Part shown: positions 34,760 through 44,392 of the stretch, in pieces
Layout of the letters: each line of letters starts with the position of its first letter
Numbering within the stretch: position 1 is the stretch's first letter
Assembly (NCBI GenBank): GCA_937975765.1
Contig: CALJUR010000108.1
Coordinates: 11,905 to 75,904, forward strand
Length of the DNA stretch: 64,000 nucleotides
From: an uncultured Myxococcales bacterium
GTDB lineage: Bacteria; Myxococcota_A; UBA9042; DTJE01
Direction: 5' to 3'
Notes under the pieces: generated by a model
Seen by the model: the letters and a program-made list of their open reading frames with translations, nothing else
Told to the model about the DNA's origin: nothing
Database searches by the model: none
Program-made: the position numbers and the translations under genes

Positions 34760-34874
34760 GGAAGGATCCTCCGGGTACGCTGGAAGGGTTCTACACGCCC
34801 CGGCGGACCGGCACAAGGGCGGCGTCCAGGATACAGGCGTTTCAGAGGGTTTGGCGTTGGTCCCGTCCCCCAAT

Positions 34875-34901
34875 GTAGGGCGGGGGCCCCGTCCCCCGCC
34901 A
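34875..34901. repeat. GC-rich palindromic repeat (copy 2)
   Basis: TGTAGGGC then GGGGGCCCCGTCCCCCGCC: the best-preserved copy, with a 10-base self-complementary core. A truncated second copy (GGGGCCCCGTCCCCCGCC) follows at 34914-34931. Both lie in the divergent spacer between DUF1846 and DUF2804 genes. Confidence 0.85.
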
Positions 34902-35022
34902 TCGCAGTCGTGGGGCCCCGTCCCCCGCCATGGGATCGCCAGGAACCGCCCTGCCCACCGGATCCGGTCGTTGACACCTCCCCGGGAAACGGGGGATACC
35001 TCGGACACCAGAGGAGGACGCC

Positions 35023-36075
35023 ATGCGCCAGATCCAGCAGACGCCGGACAGGATGGTCCAGGACGGCCGCGTGGTGCGCTGGGGCCTGTTCGCGACGCCT
35101 TTCCGGGACATCGACCTGGAAGGGCTGGACCTTCGGGTGGCCGGGATGAAGATCCCGCGGTGCCTGCGGAAGTTCCGGCTGAAGGAGTGGCAGCACGTCG
35201 CGATCGCGGGCGCGGACGTGATGATGGGCCTGGCGCTGGTGGACGCGCACTACCTGGGCAATTCCTGGTGCTGGATCGCGGACCGCGGCACGGGGACGTT
35301 CGTGGAGCACGCCCGGGAAGGGGCGGCGACGGCGGTGCGGACGGCCCGGACGCTGTGGGACGACGGGTGCACCTTCCGGGTGAAGGGCTACGAGGCCCGC
35401 ATCGACAACCGGCTGTCGCAGGGGCGGCACCACGTGGAGGTGCGGATCGCGGCGCGGGGCGGGCGGCCGGCGATCGAGGCGGTGCTGGACCTGGACGCGG
35501 AGCCGGCCCGCATGCAGCCGCTGGAACTGGTGGAGCCCGTGGCCCCGGAACGGCCGCTGTACACGCACAAGTCGGCGTCGCCGGTCTCGGGCTTCATCCG
35601 GGTGGGCGAACGGCGGTACGACCTGGACCCCGCGCGGGACGCGGCGCTGCTGGACGTCCAGAAGACCTACTACCCGTACCGGACCTTCTGGAAGTGGGCG
35701 ACGTTCGCGGGGCGGGCGGCCGACGGGCGCCTGGTCGGGCTGAACCTGTGCCAGAACCTGATCGCGGACGACGAGGCGTTCAACGAGAACGTGCTGTGGG
35801 ACGGCGGCCGGATGACGCCCCTGTCCGCGGCGCGCTTCGAGTTCGACCCCGCGGACACGATGAAGCCGTGGAGGACGCGGACCACCGACGGGAAGGTCGA
35901 CCTGGTCTTCACGCCGACCGGGAGGCGGGTCGGCCACATCAACGCGGGGATCCTGCTGTCCGACTACCAGCTGGGCTACGGGACCTTCGCCGGGACGCTG
36001 GTGCTGGACGACGGCAGCCGCTTCGAGGTGCAGGGCTTCCCCGGCGTCGTCGAGAACCACGTCGCGCGGTTCTAG
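35023..36075 (+). CDS. DUF2804 family protein
   Basis: 350 aa; GAGGAGG before ATG 35023. Features fit DUF2804: WGLFATPFRDIDLEGLDL near the N-terminus, KRLKEW-like FRLKEWQHVAIAG, GLALVDAHYLGNSWCWIAD, KTYYPYRTFWKWATF, and GYGTFAGTLVLDDG toward the end. Predicted soluble beta-rich protein with unknown reaction, sometimes compared with lipocalin-like folds. GC palindromes lie on both sides of the gene. Confidence 0.85.
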   Translation: MRQIQQTPDRMVQDGRVVRWGLFATPFRDIDLEGLDLRVAGMKIPRCLRKFRLKEWQHVAIAGADVMMGLALVDAHYLGNSWCWIADRGTGTFVEHAREGAATAVRTARTLWDDGCTFRVKGYEARIDNRLSQGRHHVEVRIAARGGRPAIEAVLDLDAEPARMQPLELVEPVAPERPLYTHKSASPVSGFIRVGERRYDLDPARDAALLDVQKTYYPYRTFWKWATFAGRAADGRLVGLNLCQNLIADDEAFNENVLWDGGRMTPLSAARFEFDPADTMKPWRTRTTDGKVDLVFTPTGRRVGHINAGILLSDYQLGYGTFAGTLVLDDGSRFEVQGFPGVVENHVARF

Positions 36076-36082
36076 GAAGTCC

Positions 36083-36109
36083 GGCGGGGGACGGGGCCCC
36101 CGCCCTGCA
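36083..36109. repeat. GC-rich palindromic repeat (copy 3, inverted)
   Basis: GGCGGGGGACGGGGCCCC followed by CGCCCTGCA, 8 bases after the DUF2804 stop; reverse complement of the 34875 copy with TGCA in place of TACA. Confidence 0.8.
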
Positions 36110-36293
36110 TTTCGGCCCCGGCCGACCCGGAGTCCGGTCGCGAACCGAGACCCGTCGTCCGCGTTCCGCCACCCATGACGATCGTTGATCGCTGCCTGGG
36201 TTTGCAGGGCGCGGCCCCCGGGCACGCAGGCGGAGTCGACGGGTTTCCGCAGGAAACTCTCGACGCAGCCGGAGTCGCCTCGGGCGCGCCTGA

Positions 36294-36320
36294 TGTAGGG
36301 CGGGGCCCCCGTGCCCCGCC
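36294..36320. repeat. GC-rich palindromic repeat (copy 4)
   Basis: TGTAGGGCGGGGCCCCCGTG then CCCCGCC; same orientation as the 34875 copy with a slightly altered centre. Confidence 0.75.
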
Positions 36321-36398
36321 TCCGGATCTCCGCGACCTGTCGGGCCCACGCGATCCCGCCCCGTTGACCCCGCCCGGTCGCGCGGGCAGAATCCGGCC

Positions 36399-37526
36399 AT
36401 GCTCGCGTCCATCCTCGCGCTGCTGCTGGCCCTTTCGTCCGTCGCGCTGGCCGTGCCCGTCGTCGCGGGCTGGCGGCGCGGCGGCCGGGTCGCGGCGCGC
36501 ACGGTGACCGGGCGGTCCGCGCTGGTGGCGGTGCCGATCCCGCGCGGGGACGAACCGGGGCGGGCGCTGGCCCGGTCGATCGCGGCGACCGCGCACGACG
36601 GGCCGCTGTCGCTGCGGGTGGCGATCCCGGCGGGCGAGGAGGCGGGCGTCCGGTGGGCCGAGGAGGCGCTCAAGGCGGCGCCGGCCCTGGAGGCGCGGGT
36701 GCTGGGCGCGGCCCCGAGCGGGCGCAGCGTGCCGCGGGCCTGCCTGGCCGCGGACGCAGTGGAGGATCCCGCGGCGGACGTGATCGCGGTGATCGACCCG
36801 AGGTCCTGCCCGGCGTCCCGGGACCTGGCCCGGATGCTGGCCTGCCCGCGGGACGGGGACGGTGCCCTGGCGACGGCGGTGCCGGTGCCGGGCGGGGAGG
36901 CGCGGGCCCTCGGGGCGGCCGCGGCGCTGGCGGCGTCGGACCTGGCCCCGCTGGCGGCGGCCGCGTGCGGCCCGGCGGGCGCGTCCGGCCTGCTGGCGTC
37001 AGGCACCCGGACGGCGTGGGAGGCGGCCTCCCGGGACTCGCTCGCCCCGAACCGTCCTTCGCTGGTCCTGGCGGCGGCGCTGCAGGCGGGGCGGGACGCG
37101 GTGCTGGTGCCGGTCCCGGCGGCGGTCGCGGCGGGGCGCGAGGGCCGGGTGCTGGCCGAGTTCGGCAGCATGCTGTGGCGGACGGTCCCGGCCCGGACAG
37201 CCTGGGTCGCGGCGGCGCTGGCGGCGCTGCCGGGGGCGCTGGCGGTCGCGATCCTCGCGCAGGGGACGGCGCGCACCGTCGCCTGGGTCGCGGTGCTGCT
37301 GGCCTGGACGGCCCGGGTCGCGGCGGCGCTGACGTGGTCCCGACGGGTGCGGGGCGCGGCCGCGGGCTGGGTGTCCGCGGCGGCGGCCCCGGTGCGCGAC
37401 GCGGTCGCGCTGGCGCTGCTGCTGGCGTCTCTGGCGGTGCGGCGGGTGGAGTGCGGCGGCCAGCGGTTCGAGGTGCGCGGCGGCGGTGTGTGGGTGCCCT
37501 TCTCGGGCCGGCGCGGCGAGGGTTGA
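36399..37526 (+). CDS. Membrane protein, possibly degenerate GT2/GT21-like glycosyltransferase
   Basis: 375 aa, extremely GC-rich and Ala-rich. N-terminal TM anchor (LASILALLLALSSVALAVPVV), a soluble region of about 220 residues with a nucleotide-sugar-transferase-like succession (ALVAVPIPRGDEPGRAL; AADVIAVIDPRSCPASRDLA; GASGLLASGTRTAWEAA), then two or three C-terminal TM segments. The order anchor, GT-A-like domain, TM pair recalls ceramide-glucosyltransferase-type GT21 enzymes, but a DxD motif is not evident. No strong ribosome-binding site. Codon pattern and the tight link (33 bases) to the kinase gene support coding; function is a guess. Confidence 0.6.
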   Translation: MLASILALLLALSSVALAVPVVAGWRRGGRVAARTVTGRSALVAVPIPRGDEPGRALARSIAATAHDGPLSLRVAIPAGEEAGVRWAEEALKAAPALEARVLGAAPSGRSVPRACLAADAVEDPAADVIAVIDPRSCPASRDLARMLACPRDGDGALATAVPVPGGEARALGAAAALAASDLAPLAAAACGPAGASGLLASGTRTAWEAASRDSLAPNRPSLVLAAALQAGRDAVLVPVPAAVAAGREGRVLAEFGSMLWRTVPARTAWVAAALAALPGALAVAILAQGTARTVAWVAVLLAWTARVAAALTWSRRVRGAAAGWVSAAAAPVRDAVALALLLASLAVRRVECGGQRFEVRGGGVWVPFSGRRGEG

Positions 37527-37559
37527 CGGGGCGTTCCTTCGGACGGAACGGGAGGCGGC

Positions 37560-38639
37560 ATGGACGCGACGCGGCAGGCGGTCATCGGGATCGACGGCGG
37601 CAATACCAAGACGGCGGCGGTGCTGGTGACGCGGGACGGGCGCCTGGCGGCGCACGCGCGCACCGGGTCGTCGAACTGGCAGACCTTCGGCGAACAGGGC
37701 GCCCGGGACGCGCTGCTGCGGGTGGCGCTGCCGCTGGCCCAGGCGGCCCGGGACCAGGGGCTGACGGTCGCGGGCTTCGGTTTCGGGCTGACCGGCCATG
37801 ACCGGCCGCGGGACTTCGAGGTGCTGGAGCGGGTGACCGCGAGCATCGTCGAGCGGGTCGGCGAGGTGGTCCCGACGCTGCCGCAGGCGCCCCGCACCGT
37901 GCTGAACGACGCCTTCCTGGTGCTGCGGGCGGGCACGGACGACGGCGTCGGGCTGGCGGTGTCCTCGGGCACCGGCGGCAACACCGTGGGCATGGGCCGG
38001 GACGGTCGGCGGCTGCAACTGGGCGGCTACACCTACGAACTGGGCGACGGGGGCGGCGCGGGCGAGATCGCGCTGATGGGGCTGCGGGCCGCGGGGCTGG
38101 CCCGGGACGGCCGCGGCTGGCGCACCCTGATCACCGACCTCGTGCTGGCGGCGACCGGCCTGTCCGCGATCGAGGACGTGATGGACTTCGCGATCCCCGG
38201 CGCGCTGCCGCCGCCGGAAGACCCCGAAGCACATCCGCCGCGCCTGGCGGACATGGCGCCGCTGGTCTTCGAGGCGGCCCGGCAGGGCGACATCGTGGCC
38301 CGCCGCGTGCTGGAGGACGTCGGGGCCAGCCTGGGCCGGCAGGCGGTCGCGGCCGCGCACCGGCTGTTCGCGCGGGACGACGCCTTCCCTCTGGTGCTGG
38401 GCGGAACGGTACTGATGAAGGCGGCCGTGGACAACTTCGCCCGGGCCATCGTGCTGGAGGTGCAGGCCTCGTTCCCGAACGCGGCCCCGACGATGCTGGA
38501 GTTCCACCCGGCGCTGGGCGCGGCGCTGCTGGCCCTGGACGGCGTGGCCGCGCGGCCCGACGGCGAGAACCTGCACCGCGCCCTGGCCGACGGCACGCTG
38601 CGACGTGCGATGGGGCCCCAGGTCAACGACCGGTTCTGA
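37560..38639 (+). CDS. BadF/BadG-type ATPase, N-acetylglucosamine-kinase-like
   Basis: 359 aa, GGGAGGC before ATG 37560. ASKHA-fold phosphate loops: VIGIDGGNTKTAAVLV near the start, AVSSGTGGNTVGMG mid-protein, LGDGGGAGEIALMGL next, and PLVLGGTVLMKAA near the C-terminus. This is the BadF/BadG/BcrA/D family as found in NagK-like N-acetyl-D-glucosamine kinases. With the NagB-like and epimerase genes 5 kb upstream it suggests amino-sugar use. Acts in the cytoplasm. Confidence 0.85.
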   Translation: MDATRQAVIGIDGGNTKTAAVLVTRDGRLAAHARTGSSNWQTFGEQGARDALLRVALPLAQAARDQGLTVAGFGFGLTGHDRPRDFEVLERVTASIVERVGEVVPTLPQAPRTVLNDAFLVLRAGTDDGVGLAVSSGTGGNTVGMGRDGRRLQLGGYTYELGDGGGAGEIALMGLRAAGLARDGRGWRTLITDLVLAATGLSAIEDVMDFAIPGALPPPEDPEAHPPRLADMAPLVFEAARQGDIVARRVLEDVGASLGRQAVAAAHRLFARDDAFPLVLGGTVLMKAAVDNFARAIVLEVQASFPNAAPTMLEFHPALGAALLALDGVAARPDGENLHRALADGTLRRAMGPQVNDRF

Positions 38640-38745
38640 CGGGGAACGGCCAGGCACGCCCGGGGGTCGAGGTCCGGTCGCCGGCAGGTGCGGCCCGTTG
38701 CCCCCGGACACGCCCCTCTGCGACGCATCCCCCGGTGCCTCTCGC

Positions 38746-40455
38746 CTACGGCGCCTCCCCCTTCCACCGAGCCAGCGTCGCGGCGTCGTGGCAGCGCATC
38801 GGCAGCGTCAGCTCCGCGCCCAGGATCGCGGCCGGCAGGTCCAGGTCGCCTTCGGCCTCGCCGTCGCCGGTCCGGCAGGCCATCGCCACCTGCAGCGCGA
38901 ACGCGGGGTTCGTCGAGATGGCGTAGCCGTCCGCCTTCGCCTGCGCCAGCAGTTCCAGCCGGGGCGACCGCTGCACGGCCATCCACGCGGGCATGAAGAC
39001 CGCCGCGTCCACGCGCGGCCCCGGGTCCCCGCCGTCGCCGGGACGCGGGGTGTTCAGCCCCATCAGGTCCACGGTGTGCCGCCGCCCGAAGTACCGGACC
39101 GCACCCGCGTCGGTGGACGCGACCACGCCGTCCGGCGGCAGGCTCCGGTCCAGCAGGCGCCCCAGCCGCACCTGCACGTCGCTGATGTTCCGGCACCAGG
39201 CCGCGTGCCGCAGCGCCCACCCCGGCAGCCCGGCCGCCGCCATCGCCCCCGTGAACGCGGCCAGCGCGCCCGCCAGCACCACGGGAACCCAGGGCGGCAT
39301 CCGGCGGCGCGACGGGACGCGGGGCTTCCCCGCGAGCCCGGTCGCCTCGCCGTCCTGCCGGGCTCCCGGCGGAACCGGCGACGCGTCGCTCGCACCCGGA
39401 GGCGCCCCCGCCACCCACACCGCCACCGGCAGCACCGCGCCCACCCACAGCAGCGGCACCGCCGGCAGCAGGTATCGCAGGAAGTAGAACGACTCGGCGT
39501 CCAGCGGCGCCACCATCGCCACGCTGGCCGCGGCGTGCGCGCCCCCCGCCGCCAGTGCCAGGCCCGTGCCCCGCGGCAGCCGCCGGCGCGCGACGACCCC
39601 CGCCGCCAGCGCCAGCACGAAGGCGGCCGGCAGCAGCGGCGGCTCGGCCAGCAGCATGCCCGCCCCGGTCGCCAGCCGGTCCAGCAGCGGCAGGATCTCG
39701 CCCGCGTTGACCTTGCGGTAGAAGGTCGCCGTCAGCGGCCTTCCCGTGGCCCACAGGTTCCACTCGACGAACGCGCCGCCCAGCAGGACCATCGGCAGCA
39801 GCATCCGCAGCACGTCGCCGGCCCGCCCCTTCCCGCGCGCGGCGCGCACCCCGGCGTCCGCCACGAACAGCGCGCCCGCCAGGCCCAGTTCCGGCCGCGC
39901 CAGCCCCGCCAGCCCCAGGAACAGCCCCGTCGTCCACGCGCGGTCGGCCAGGTGCCGATCCAGCGCCGCCGCCAGCAGCGCGCAGGCCAGCGGCACCTCC
40001 ATCCCCGACACCGCCGCGACCGCCAGCGGCGGGCATGCGCCCAGCAGCAGCCCCGCGACCCCCGCGACCGCCCTCGACCCCGACGCCCGCAGCACGATCC
40101 GCGCGACCAGCGCCGCGGCCAGCGCGTGCAGCAGCAGGCCCAGGCCGCGCGTCCACGCCAGCACGGCCCCGCTCCCGGACGCCAGCAGGTGGATCCCCCC
40201 CAGCAGGTACGCCCACAGCGGCGACGTGGCGCCGGTGGACGGGACGCCGTCGTTGAACGCCAGCATCCCGCCCGCGGCCACGGCCCGCCCGTATACCTGG
40301 TGGATCCACGCGTCGTCCAGCGGCAGCCCGCCCCGCGCGTCCGCCCCCCCGGCCAGCAGCACGAACCACCCGCAGGCCGCCGCGCCCAGGCCGACGCCCA
40401 GGCACGGCAACCACGCCCCGCCCCACGCTCGCCCCGGTCGATCCCGCCCCCGCAT
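38746..40455 (-). CDS. GT-C-like polytopic membrane protein (LDDAWIH type)
   Basis: 569 aa from ATG 40455 (CGGAGG upstream). About 10-12 hydrophobic helices; the first periplasmic loop has LPLDDAWIHQVYGRAVA, the DD-containing signature of GT-C polyprenyl-phosphate-sugar transferase-like proteins, followed by FNDGVPSTGATSPLWAYLL. A soluble C-terminal part includes VVASTDAGAVRYFG and DLMGLN, as in several GT39/DUF membrane proteins. Probably transfers a lipid-linked sugar in the inner membrane. Same strand as the next GT-C-like gene, 67 bases away. Confidence 0.78.
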   Translation of the reverse strand: MRGRDRPGRAWGGAWLPCLGVGLGAAACGWFVLLAGGADARGGLPLDDAWIHQVYGRAVAAGGMLAFNDGVPSTGATSPLWAYLLGGIHLLASGSGAVLAWTRGLGLLLHALAAALVARIVLRASGSRAVAGVAGLLLGACPPLAVAAVSGMEVPLACALLAAALDRHLADRAWTTGLFLGLAGLARPELGLAGALFVADAGVRAARGKGRAGDVLRMLLPMVLLGGAFVEWNLWATGRPLTATFYRKVNAGEILPLLDRLATGAGMLLAEPPLLPAAFVLALAAGVVARRRLPRGTGLALAAGGAHAAASVAMVAPLDAESFYFLRYLLPAVPLLWVGAVLPVAVWVAGAPPGASDASPVPPGARQDGEATGLAGKPRVPSRRRMPPWVPVVLAGALAAFTGAMAAAGLPGWALRHAAWCRNISDVQVRLGRLLDRSLPPDGVVASTDAGAVRYFGRRHTVDLMGLNTPRPGDGGDPGPRVDAAVFMPAWMAVQRSPRLELLAQAKADGYAISTNPAFALQVAMACRTGDGEAEGDLDLPAAILGAELTLPMRCHDAATLARWKGEAP

Positions 40456-40522
40456 CCTCGCCTCCGGACTCCCTCGGGAAGCCGCCAGGCCGCATTATCG
40501 GTCGTCCGGGCGAATCCTCTCC

Positions 40523-42346
40523 CTACCGCGCCAGGCATCCACCCGCCGCGATCCGCGTCGCCAGTTCCCTCGCATCCGGGAAGGCGCGCGCGGCGTCGGC
40601 GGCCACCTTCGCCTCGTCGCAGCGGCCCAGGCAGGCCAGCGCGACCGCGTGGAAGTACCCGAACATCGGCACGTCCGGACGCGATGCCGAAAGGTCCCCC
40701 AGCGCCGTCGCCGCGCCCGTGCACGCCGCCGGGTCGGACGGCCGCCGCAACGCGTCCGCCGGCGCCCAGGATAGCCCCGCCCGCCGCAGGCCCAGCAGCC
40801 CCGCCACCAGCCCCGTCGTCTCGGCGCCCCGGCCCGTCGCCCGCACCCGATCCGCCTCGACCGCCGCCTTCCCCGCGCCCTCTTCGTCCAGGTCGAACAG
40901 GTACCTCGGGTCCGTCCCCGCCCGCAGCACGTCGAACGCCGCGAGGTCCGGCCGCGCCGCCGCCGGTACCCACACCGCGTACCGGTCGTCCAGCCACGCC
41001 ATCCGGAACGCCGGGTCCTTGCGCAGCCCCTCGATCAGCCCCGGGAACGACGCGTCCTGCCGGTCCGCCATCACGGTCGCGAACCCGTACCGCGCATGCA
41101 GCGCCAGGAACCCCTCGTACGTCTCCAGCGCCTTCAGGTACGCGTCCAGCGCCCCCGCGTCGTGGATGTAGATCCGCCCGTCGATGAACGGCTGGGCCAC
41201 CGGCAGGCCCGCGAACGCCACGTACCCGCCCGCGTTGAACGGGTGGAACATCCGCCCGGCGAGGCCCGCCTCCCGCACGAACGCGACCGCCTCCTGCGGC
41301 TCCTCGGCGTAGGACACGCCGCCCCACCCGGACACCCCCGGCGGCACCACCGCCACCGCGGCCAGCAGCGCCGCCCCCGCGCCGCCCGCCAGCAGCGGCC
41401 GCCGCAGCGCGCCGACGCCGCGAAGGTGCGCCGCCAGCACCGGCACCGCCCCGACCATCAGCCCCGGCACGAACTTCTCGGCCGACAGCGCCGGCGCCAG
41501 GAACGCCAGCAGCAGCACCATCTCGTCCACCGCCGCGCGACGCCCCCGCGCCAGGAACCCGGCCACCGCCCCGCCCGCCAGCAGCACGAAGCACGCGTCC
41601 CGGGCCAGGTCCTGCCCGAACGGCCACGGCGCCCACTCGCTCAACACGCGGTACACCGGCGCCCGGTGGTGCGCGACGGTCAGGTACAGCACCGGCCCCC
41701 ACGGGTTCAGCAGCGTCGATGCCGCCACGATCCCCGCCGCGATCGCCCAGCCCGCCCGGTCCCGCCGCGTCTCGCCCGTCCCGGGCCGCAGCACCCGCAA
41801 CCCCGCCAGCACCGGCGCCATCGGGAACGACCCGTGCACGTTCGCCCACAGCGCCGCCACCGCCCCCATCGCCAGCATCCGGGCCCAGCCCGGCCGCCCC
41901 CGCGCCCACAGCAGGTGCACGAAGACCAGCGCCAGCACGTACGCCGGCACGTGCGGCCGCACGTCCAGCCACGGCCGCACCACCGGCAGCGCCAGCATCA
42001 CCGCCAGCACCGCCGGCACCGCGCCCGCCCCCAGCCGCATCGCCAGCGCCGCCGACAACCCCGCCAGCAGCGCCGCCAGCAGCATCCGCAACCCCGTCCA
42101 ACCCGCCGTGCCCGCCGCCTGGTGCAGTTCCCACAGCCCCAGGTCGTACAGCCACTCGTGGTTCGTGAACGGCCGGCCCTCCGACACCGCGCAGACCGAT
42201 TCCGTCGCCGGGATCCCTCCCAGTTCCTCCATCTGCCGGCCCAGCGCCAGGTGGAACCACACGTCCGGGTCCGCCGACGGGTACGCCGCCGCCGCGCCTC
42301 CCAGCAGCGCCGACACCCCGATCGCAACCGCCCATCGCCGGTCCAT
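40523..42346 (-). CDS. GT-C-like polytopic membrane protein (DPDVWFHLALG type)
   Basis: 607 aa from ATG 42346, directly after GGAGGGGGA. The loop after TM1 reads YPSADPDVWFHLALGRQ, then PFTNHEWLYDLGLW: the D-x-D-x-WFHL ... HEWL arrangement of a widespread GT-C-like family. About 12 TM helices. The C-terminal soluble part has FNAGGYVAFAGLPVAQPFID and FIDGRIYIHD, also typical. Its promoter region is shared with the divergent six-gene operon starting at 42447. Confidence 0.8.
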   Translation of the reverse strand: MDRRWAVAIGVSALLGGAAAAYPSADPDVWFHLALGRQMEELGGIPATESVCAVSEGRPFTNHEWLYDLGLWELHQAAGTAGWTGLRMLLAALLAGLSAALAMRLGAGAVPAVLAVMLALPVVRPWLDVRPHVPAYVLALVFVHLLWARGRPGWARMLAMGAVAALWANVHGSFPMAPVLAGLRVLRPGTGETRRDRAGWAIAAGIVAASTLLNPWGPVLYLTVAHHRAPVYRVLSEWAPWPFGQDLARDACFVLLAGGAVAGFLARGRRAAVDEMVLLLAFLAPALSAEKFVPGLMVGAVPVLAAHLRGVGALRRPLLAGGAGAALLAAVAVVPPGVSGWGGVSYAEEPQEAVAFVREAGLAGRMFHPFNAGGYVAFAGLPVAQPFIDGRIYIHDAGALDAYLKALETYEGFLALHARYGFATVMADRQDASFPGLIEGLRKDPAFRMAWLDDRYAVWVPAAARPDLAAFDVLRAGTDPRYLFDLDEEGAGKAAVEADRVRATGRGAETTGLVAGLLGLRRAGLSWAPADALRRPSDPAACTGAATALGDLSASRPDVPMFGYFHAVALACLGRCDEAKVAADAARAFPDARELATRIAAGGCLAR

Positions 42347-42446
42347 TCCCCCTCCGGAAATCCCCGTCCGCAAAGCCCGTACTGGCCGCGAGGTATGATA
42401 CCATCCTCCCCGCGCCGGCACGCCGCCGGCACGGGATGACAGGACG

Positions 42447-43436
42447 ATGTCGACGACCCGGCTGGCCGAGAAAAGTCCCCTGGTGCGATATGTGTTCCCC
42501 TGGGTGCGCTCCGCCCGGGCGTTGCTGACCACCGCGATCCTGCTGGCGGTCGTCGCGGTCGGGTGGTTCGCCACCCGCGCCGGCTTCGTCGCCGTCACCT
42601 ACGCCGCGCTGAACCCCGTTCGCGACGCCGGCCTGTGGCAGCGCATCGGCGAGGGCACCGCCACGCCGCAGGAACTGGAATCCTCCCGCGCGCTGGGCTC
42701 GCCGCTGGCCGCCGAGACGCTGTACCTGCCGCCCCCCGTCGTGCTGCGGTTCTTCTCGCTGGGGCACCCCGCCGCCCTGGCCGACCTGCTGTTCGTGCGG
42801 GCGCACGCCTACTTCCTGTCGCACTTCTTCGTGGACCGGCGCTTCGAGTGGCTGGACGTCTACATGGACTCCATCACCGCGCTGGACCCCGACAACCCCC
42901 GCGTGTACCAGTGGGCCGCCCAGACGCTGCGGCTGGGCCAGATGATCAACGACGAGGTCGTCGCGCACGCCAACCGCTTCCTGGAGGCCGGCCTGGCCCG
43001 CTTCCCGGACGACTGGCGCCTGAACATGGACCTGGGCTTCAACCTGTACTTCGAGATGAAGGGCCAGGACGACGCCGAGAAGGCCGCCTACCAGTTGAAG
43101 GCGCGCGACTGCTTCGTGAAGGCCGCGGGCCAGCCCGGGTCCCCGATCGACCCGAACTTCCTGGCCCAGTTGTTCGACGACCGGGACCAGGGCGCGCTGG
43201 CCATCCACTACGCGCTGCAGAAGTACTACGAGTCCAACGCCGAGCAGCGCACGCAGCTGCTGCGGCGCATCGGCGTGCTGTCCGAGGTGATGGCGAACGG
43301 GCTGAAGGACGAGGAAGCACGCTGGCGGGCCGACTGGTCCTTCGTGCCGGTGTCGCTGTTCTCGCTGCTGGACGAGGGCAGCCGCCGCGAGGCGTCCCTC
43401 GCGAAGCCCCAGGCGAAGGCGGGAGGGACCCCTTGA
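42447..43436 (+). CDS. Membrane-anchored TPR-like protein
   Basis: 329 aa. One N-terminal TM segment (LLTTAILLAVVAVGWFAT), then a helical domain with TPR-like repeats (YMDSITALDPDNPRVYQWAAQ; AHANRFLEAGLARFPDDW; NMDLGFNLYFEMKG). Start is ATG 42447 with AGGACG upstream. First gene of a plus-strand operon in which every following gene overlaps or nearly touches the previous one. Likely a scaffold for the exporter or glycan machinery encoded downstream. Confidence 0.82.
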   Translation: MSTTRLAEKSPLVRYVFPWVRSARALLTTAILLAVVAVGWFATRAGFVAVTYAALNPVRDAGLWQRIGEGTATPQELESSRALGSPLAAETLYLPPPVVLRFFSLGHPAALADLLFVRAHAYFLSHFFVDRRFEWLDVYMDSITALDPDNPRVYQWAAQTLRLGQMINDEVVAHANRFLEAGLARFPDDWRLNMDLGFNLYFEMKGQDDAEKAAYQLKARDCFVKAAGQPGSPIDPNFLAQLFDDRDQGALAIHYALQKYYESNAEQRTQLLRRIGVLSEVMANGLKDEEARWRADWSFVPVSLFSLLDEGSRREASLAKPQAKAGGTP

Positions 43437-44392
43437 GCGGAAGCGGACGGATCCTGGTCACGGGCGGCGCGGGCTTCATCGGGTCGTCGCTGGCGGCGCG
43501 GCTGCTGGAAACGCGCGACTGCGAGATCGTGCTGCTGGACAACCTGCACCGGAACGCGCTGGCCGGCAGCCCGCTGCTGGATTCGCCGCGCGTGCGCCTG
43601 GTGCAGTGCGACGTGCTGGACCGCGAGGCCGTCCGGCAGGCCGTGAAGGGGGCGACCGAGGTCGTGCACATGGCCGCCATCGCCGGCGTGGACACCGTGA
43701 TGCGGTCGCCGGTGCTGACGATGCAGGTCGCGCTGCACGGCACGCTGAACGTGCTGGAGGCGGCCTTCGAGGAAGGGAAGTGCCGGCGATTCGTGGACTT
43801 CTCGACGTCGGAGGTCTTCGGCCGATACGCCTACAAGGTCAGCGAGGGCGACGCGAACCAGCTGGGCGCGGTCGGCGAGGCGCGCTGGACCTACGCGGTC
43901 AGCAAGCTGGCCACCGAGCACCTGGCGCTGTCCTACCACCGGCAGCACGGCTTTCCGGCGTGCTCGATCCGGCCGTTCAACATCTACGGCGCGAACCAGG
44001 TCGGCGAGGGCGCCATCCACCACTTCATCGTGAAGGCGCTGGCCGGCGACGTGCTGCGCGTGCACAACGACGGGGCGCAGATCCGGTCGTGGTGCTACAT
44101 CGACGACATCGTGGACGGCATCCTGCTGGTGCTGGACAGGGACCAGGCGGTGGGCGAGGCCTTCAACATCGGCAACCCCCGCAGCACGCTGACCATCTAC
44201 AACCTGGCCCGCGAGGTCGTCCGGCTGGCGCAGTCGCCGTCGCGCATCGAGATGATCGAGTGGCCCTTCGCGGACGTCGAGCTGCGCATCCCGGACATCG
44301 GCAAGGCGCGGCGCCTGCTGGGGTACGAACCGAAGATCGACCTGGAGGAGGGCCTGCAAAGGACCATCGCCGGGTACCGGAGCCGCCTGTGA
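43433..44392 (+). CDS. NAD-dependent sugar epimerase/dehydratase
   Basis: 319 aa from TTG 43433, overlapping the previous stop as TTGA, with GGGAGGG 5 bases upstream. Extended SDR: Rossmann motif VTGGAGFIGSSLA at the N-terminus, catalytic Thr/Ser in DFSTSEVFG, and YAVSK giving YxxxK. SIRPFNIYG and RSWCYIDDIVDGI are characteristic of nucleotide-sugar 4-epimerases or 4,6-dehydratases. Supplies a modified nucleotide sugar to the aminotransferase next door. Confidence 0.92.
   Translation: MSGSGRILVTGGAGFIGSSLAARLLETRDCEIVLLDNLHRNALAGSPLLDSPRVRLVQCDVLDREAVRQAVKGATEVVHMAAIAGVDTVMRSPVLTMQVALHGTLNVLEAAFEEGKCRRFVDFSTSEVFGRYAYKVSEGDANQLGAVGEARWTYAVSKLATEHLALSYHRQHGFPACSIRPFNIYGANQVGEGAIHHFIVKALAGDVLRVHNDGAQIRSWCYIDDIVDGILLVLDRDQAVGEAFNIGNPRSTLTIYNLAREVVRLAQSPSRIEMIEWPFADVELRIPDIGKARRLLGYEPKIDLEEGLQRTIAGYRSRL

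Larger units (their letters stand above)
36076..36398. other. Intergenic stretch carrying two GC palindromes
   Basis: No gene. It contains inverted and direct copies of the GC-rich repeat at 36083-36109 and 36294-36320, about 185 bases apart, which could base-pair with each other. Between them lies unremarkable sequence of somewhat lower GC. Confidence 0.5.
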
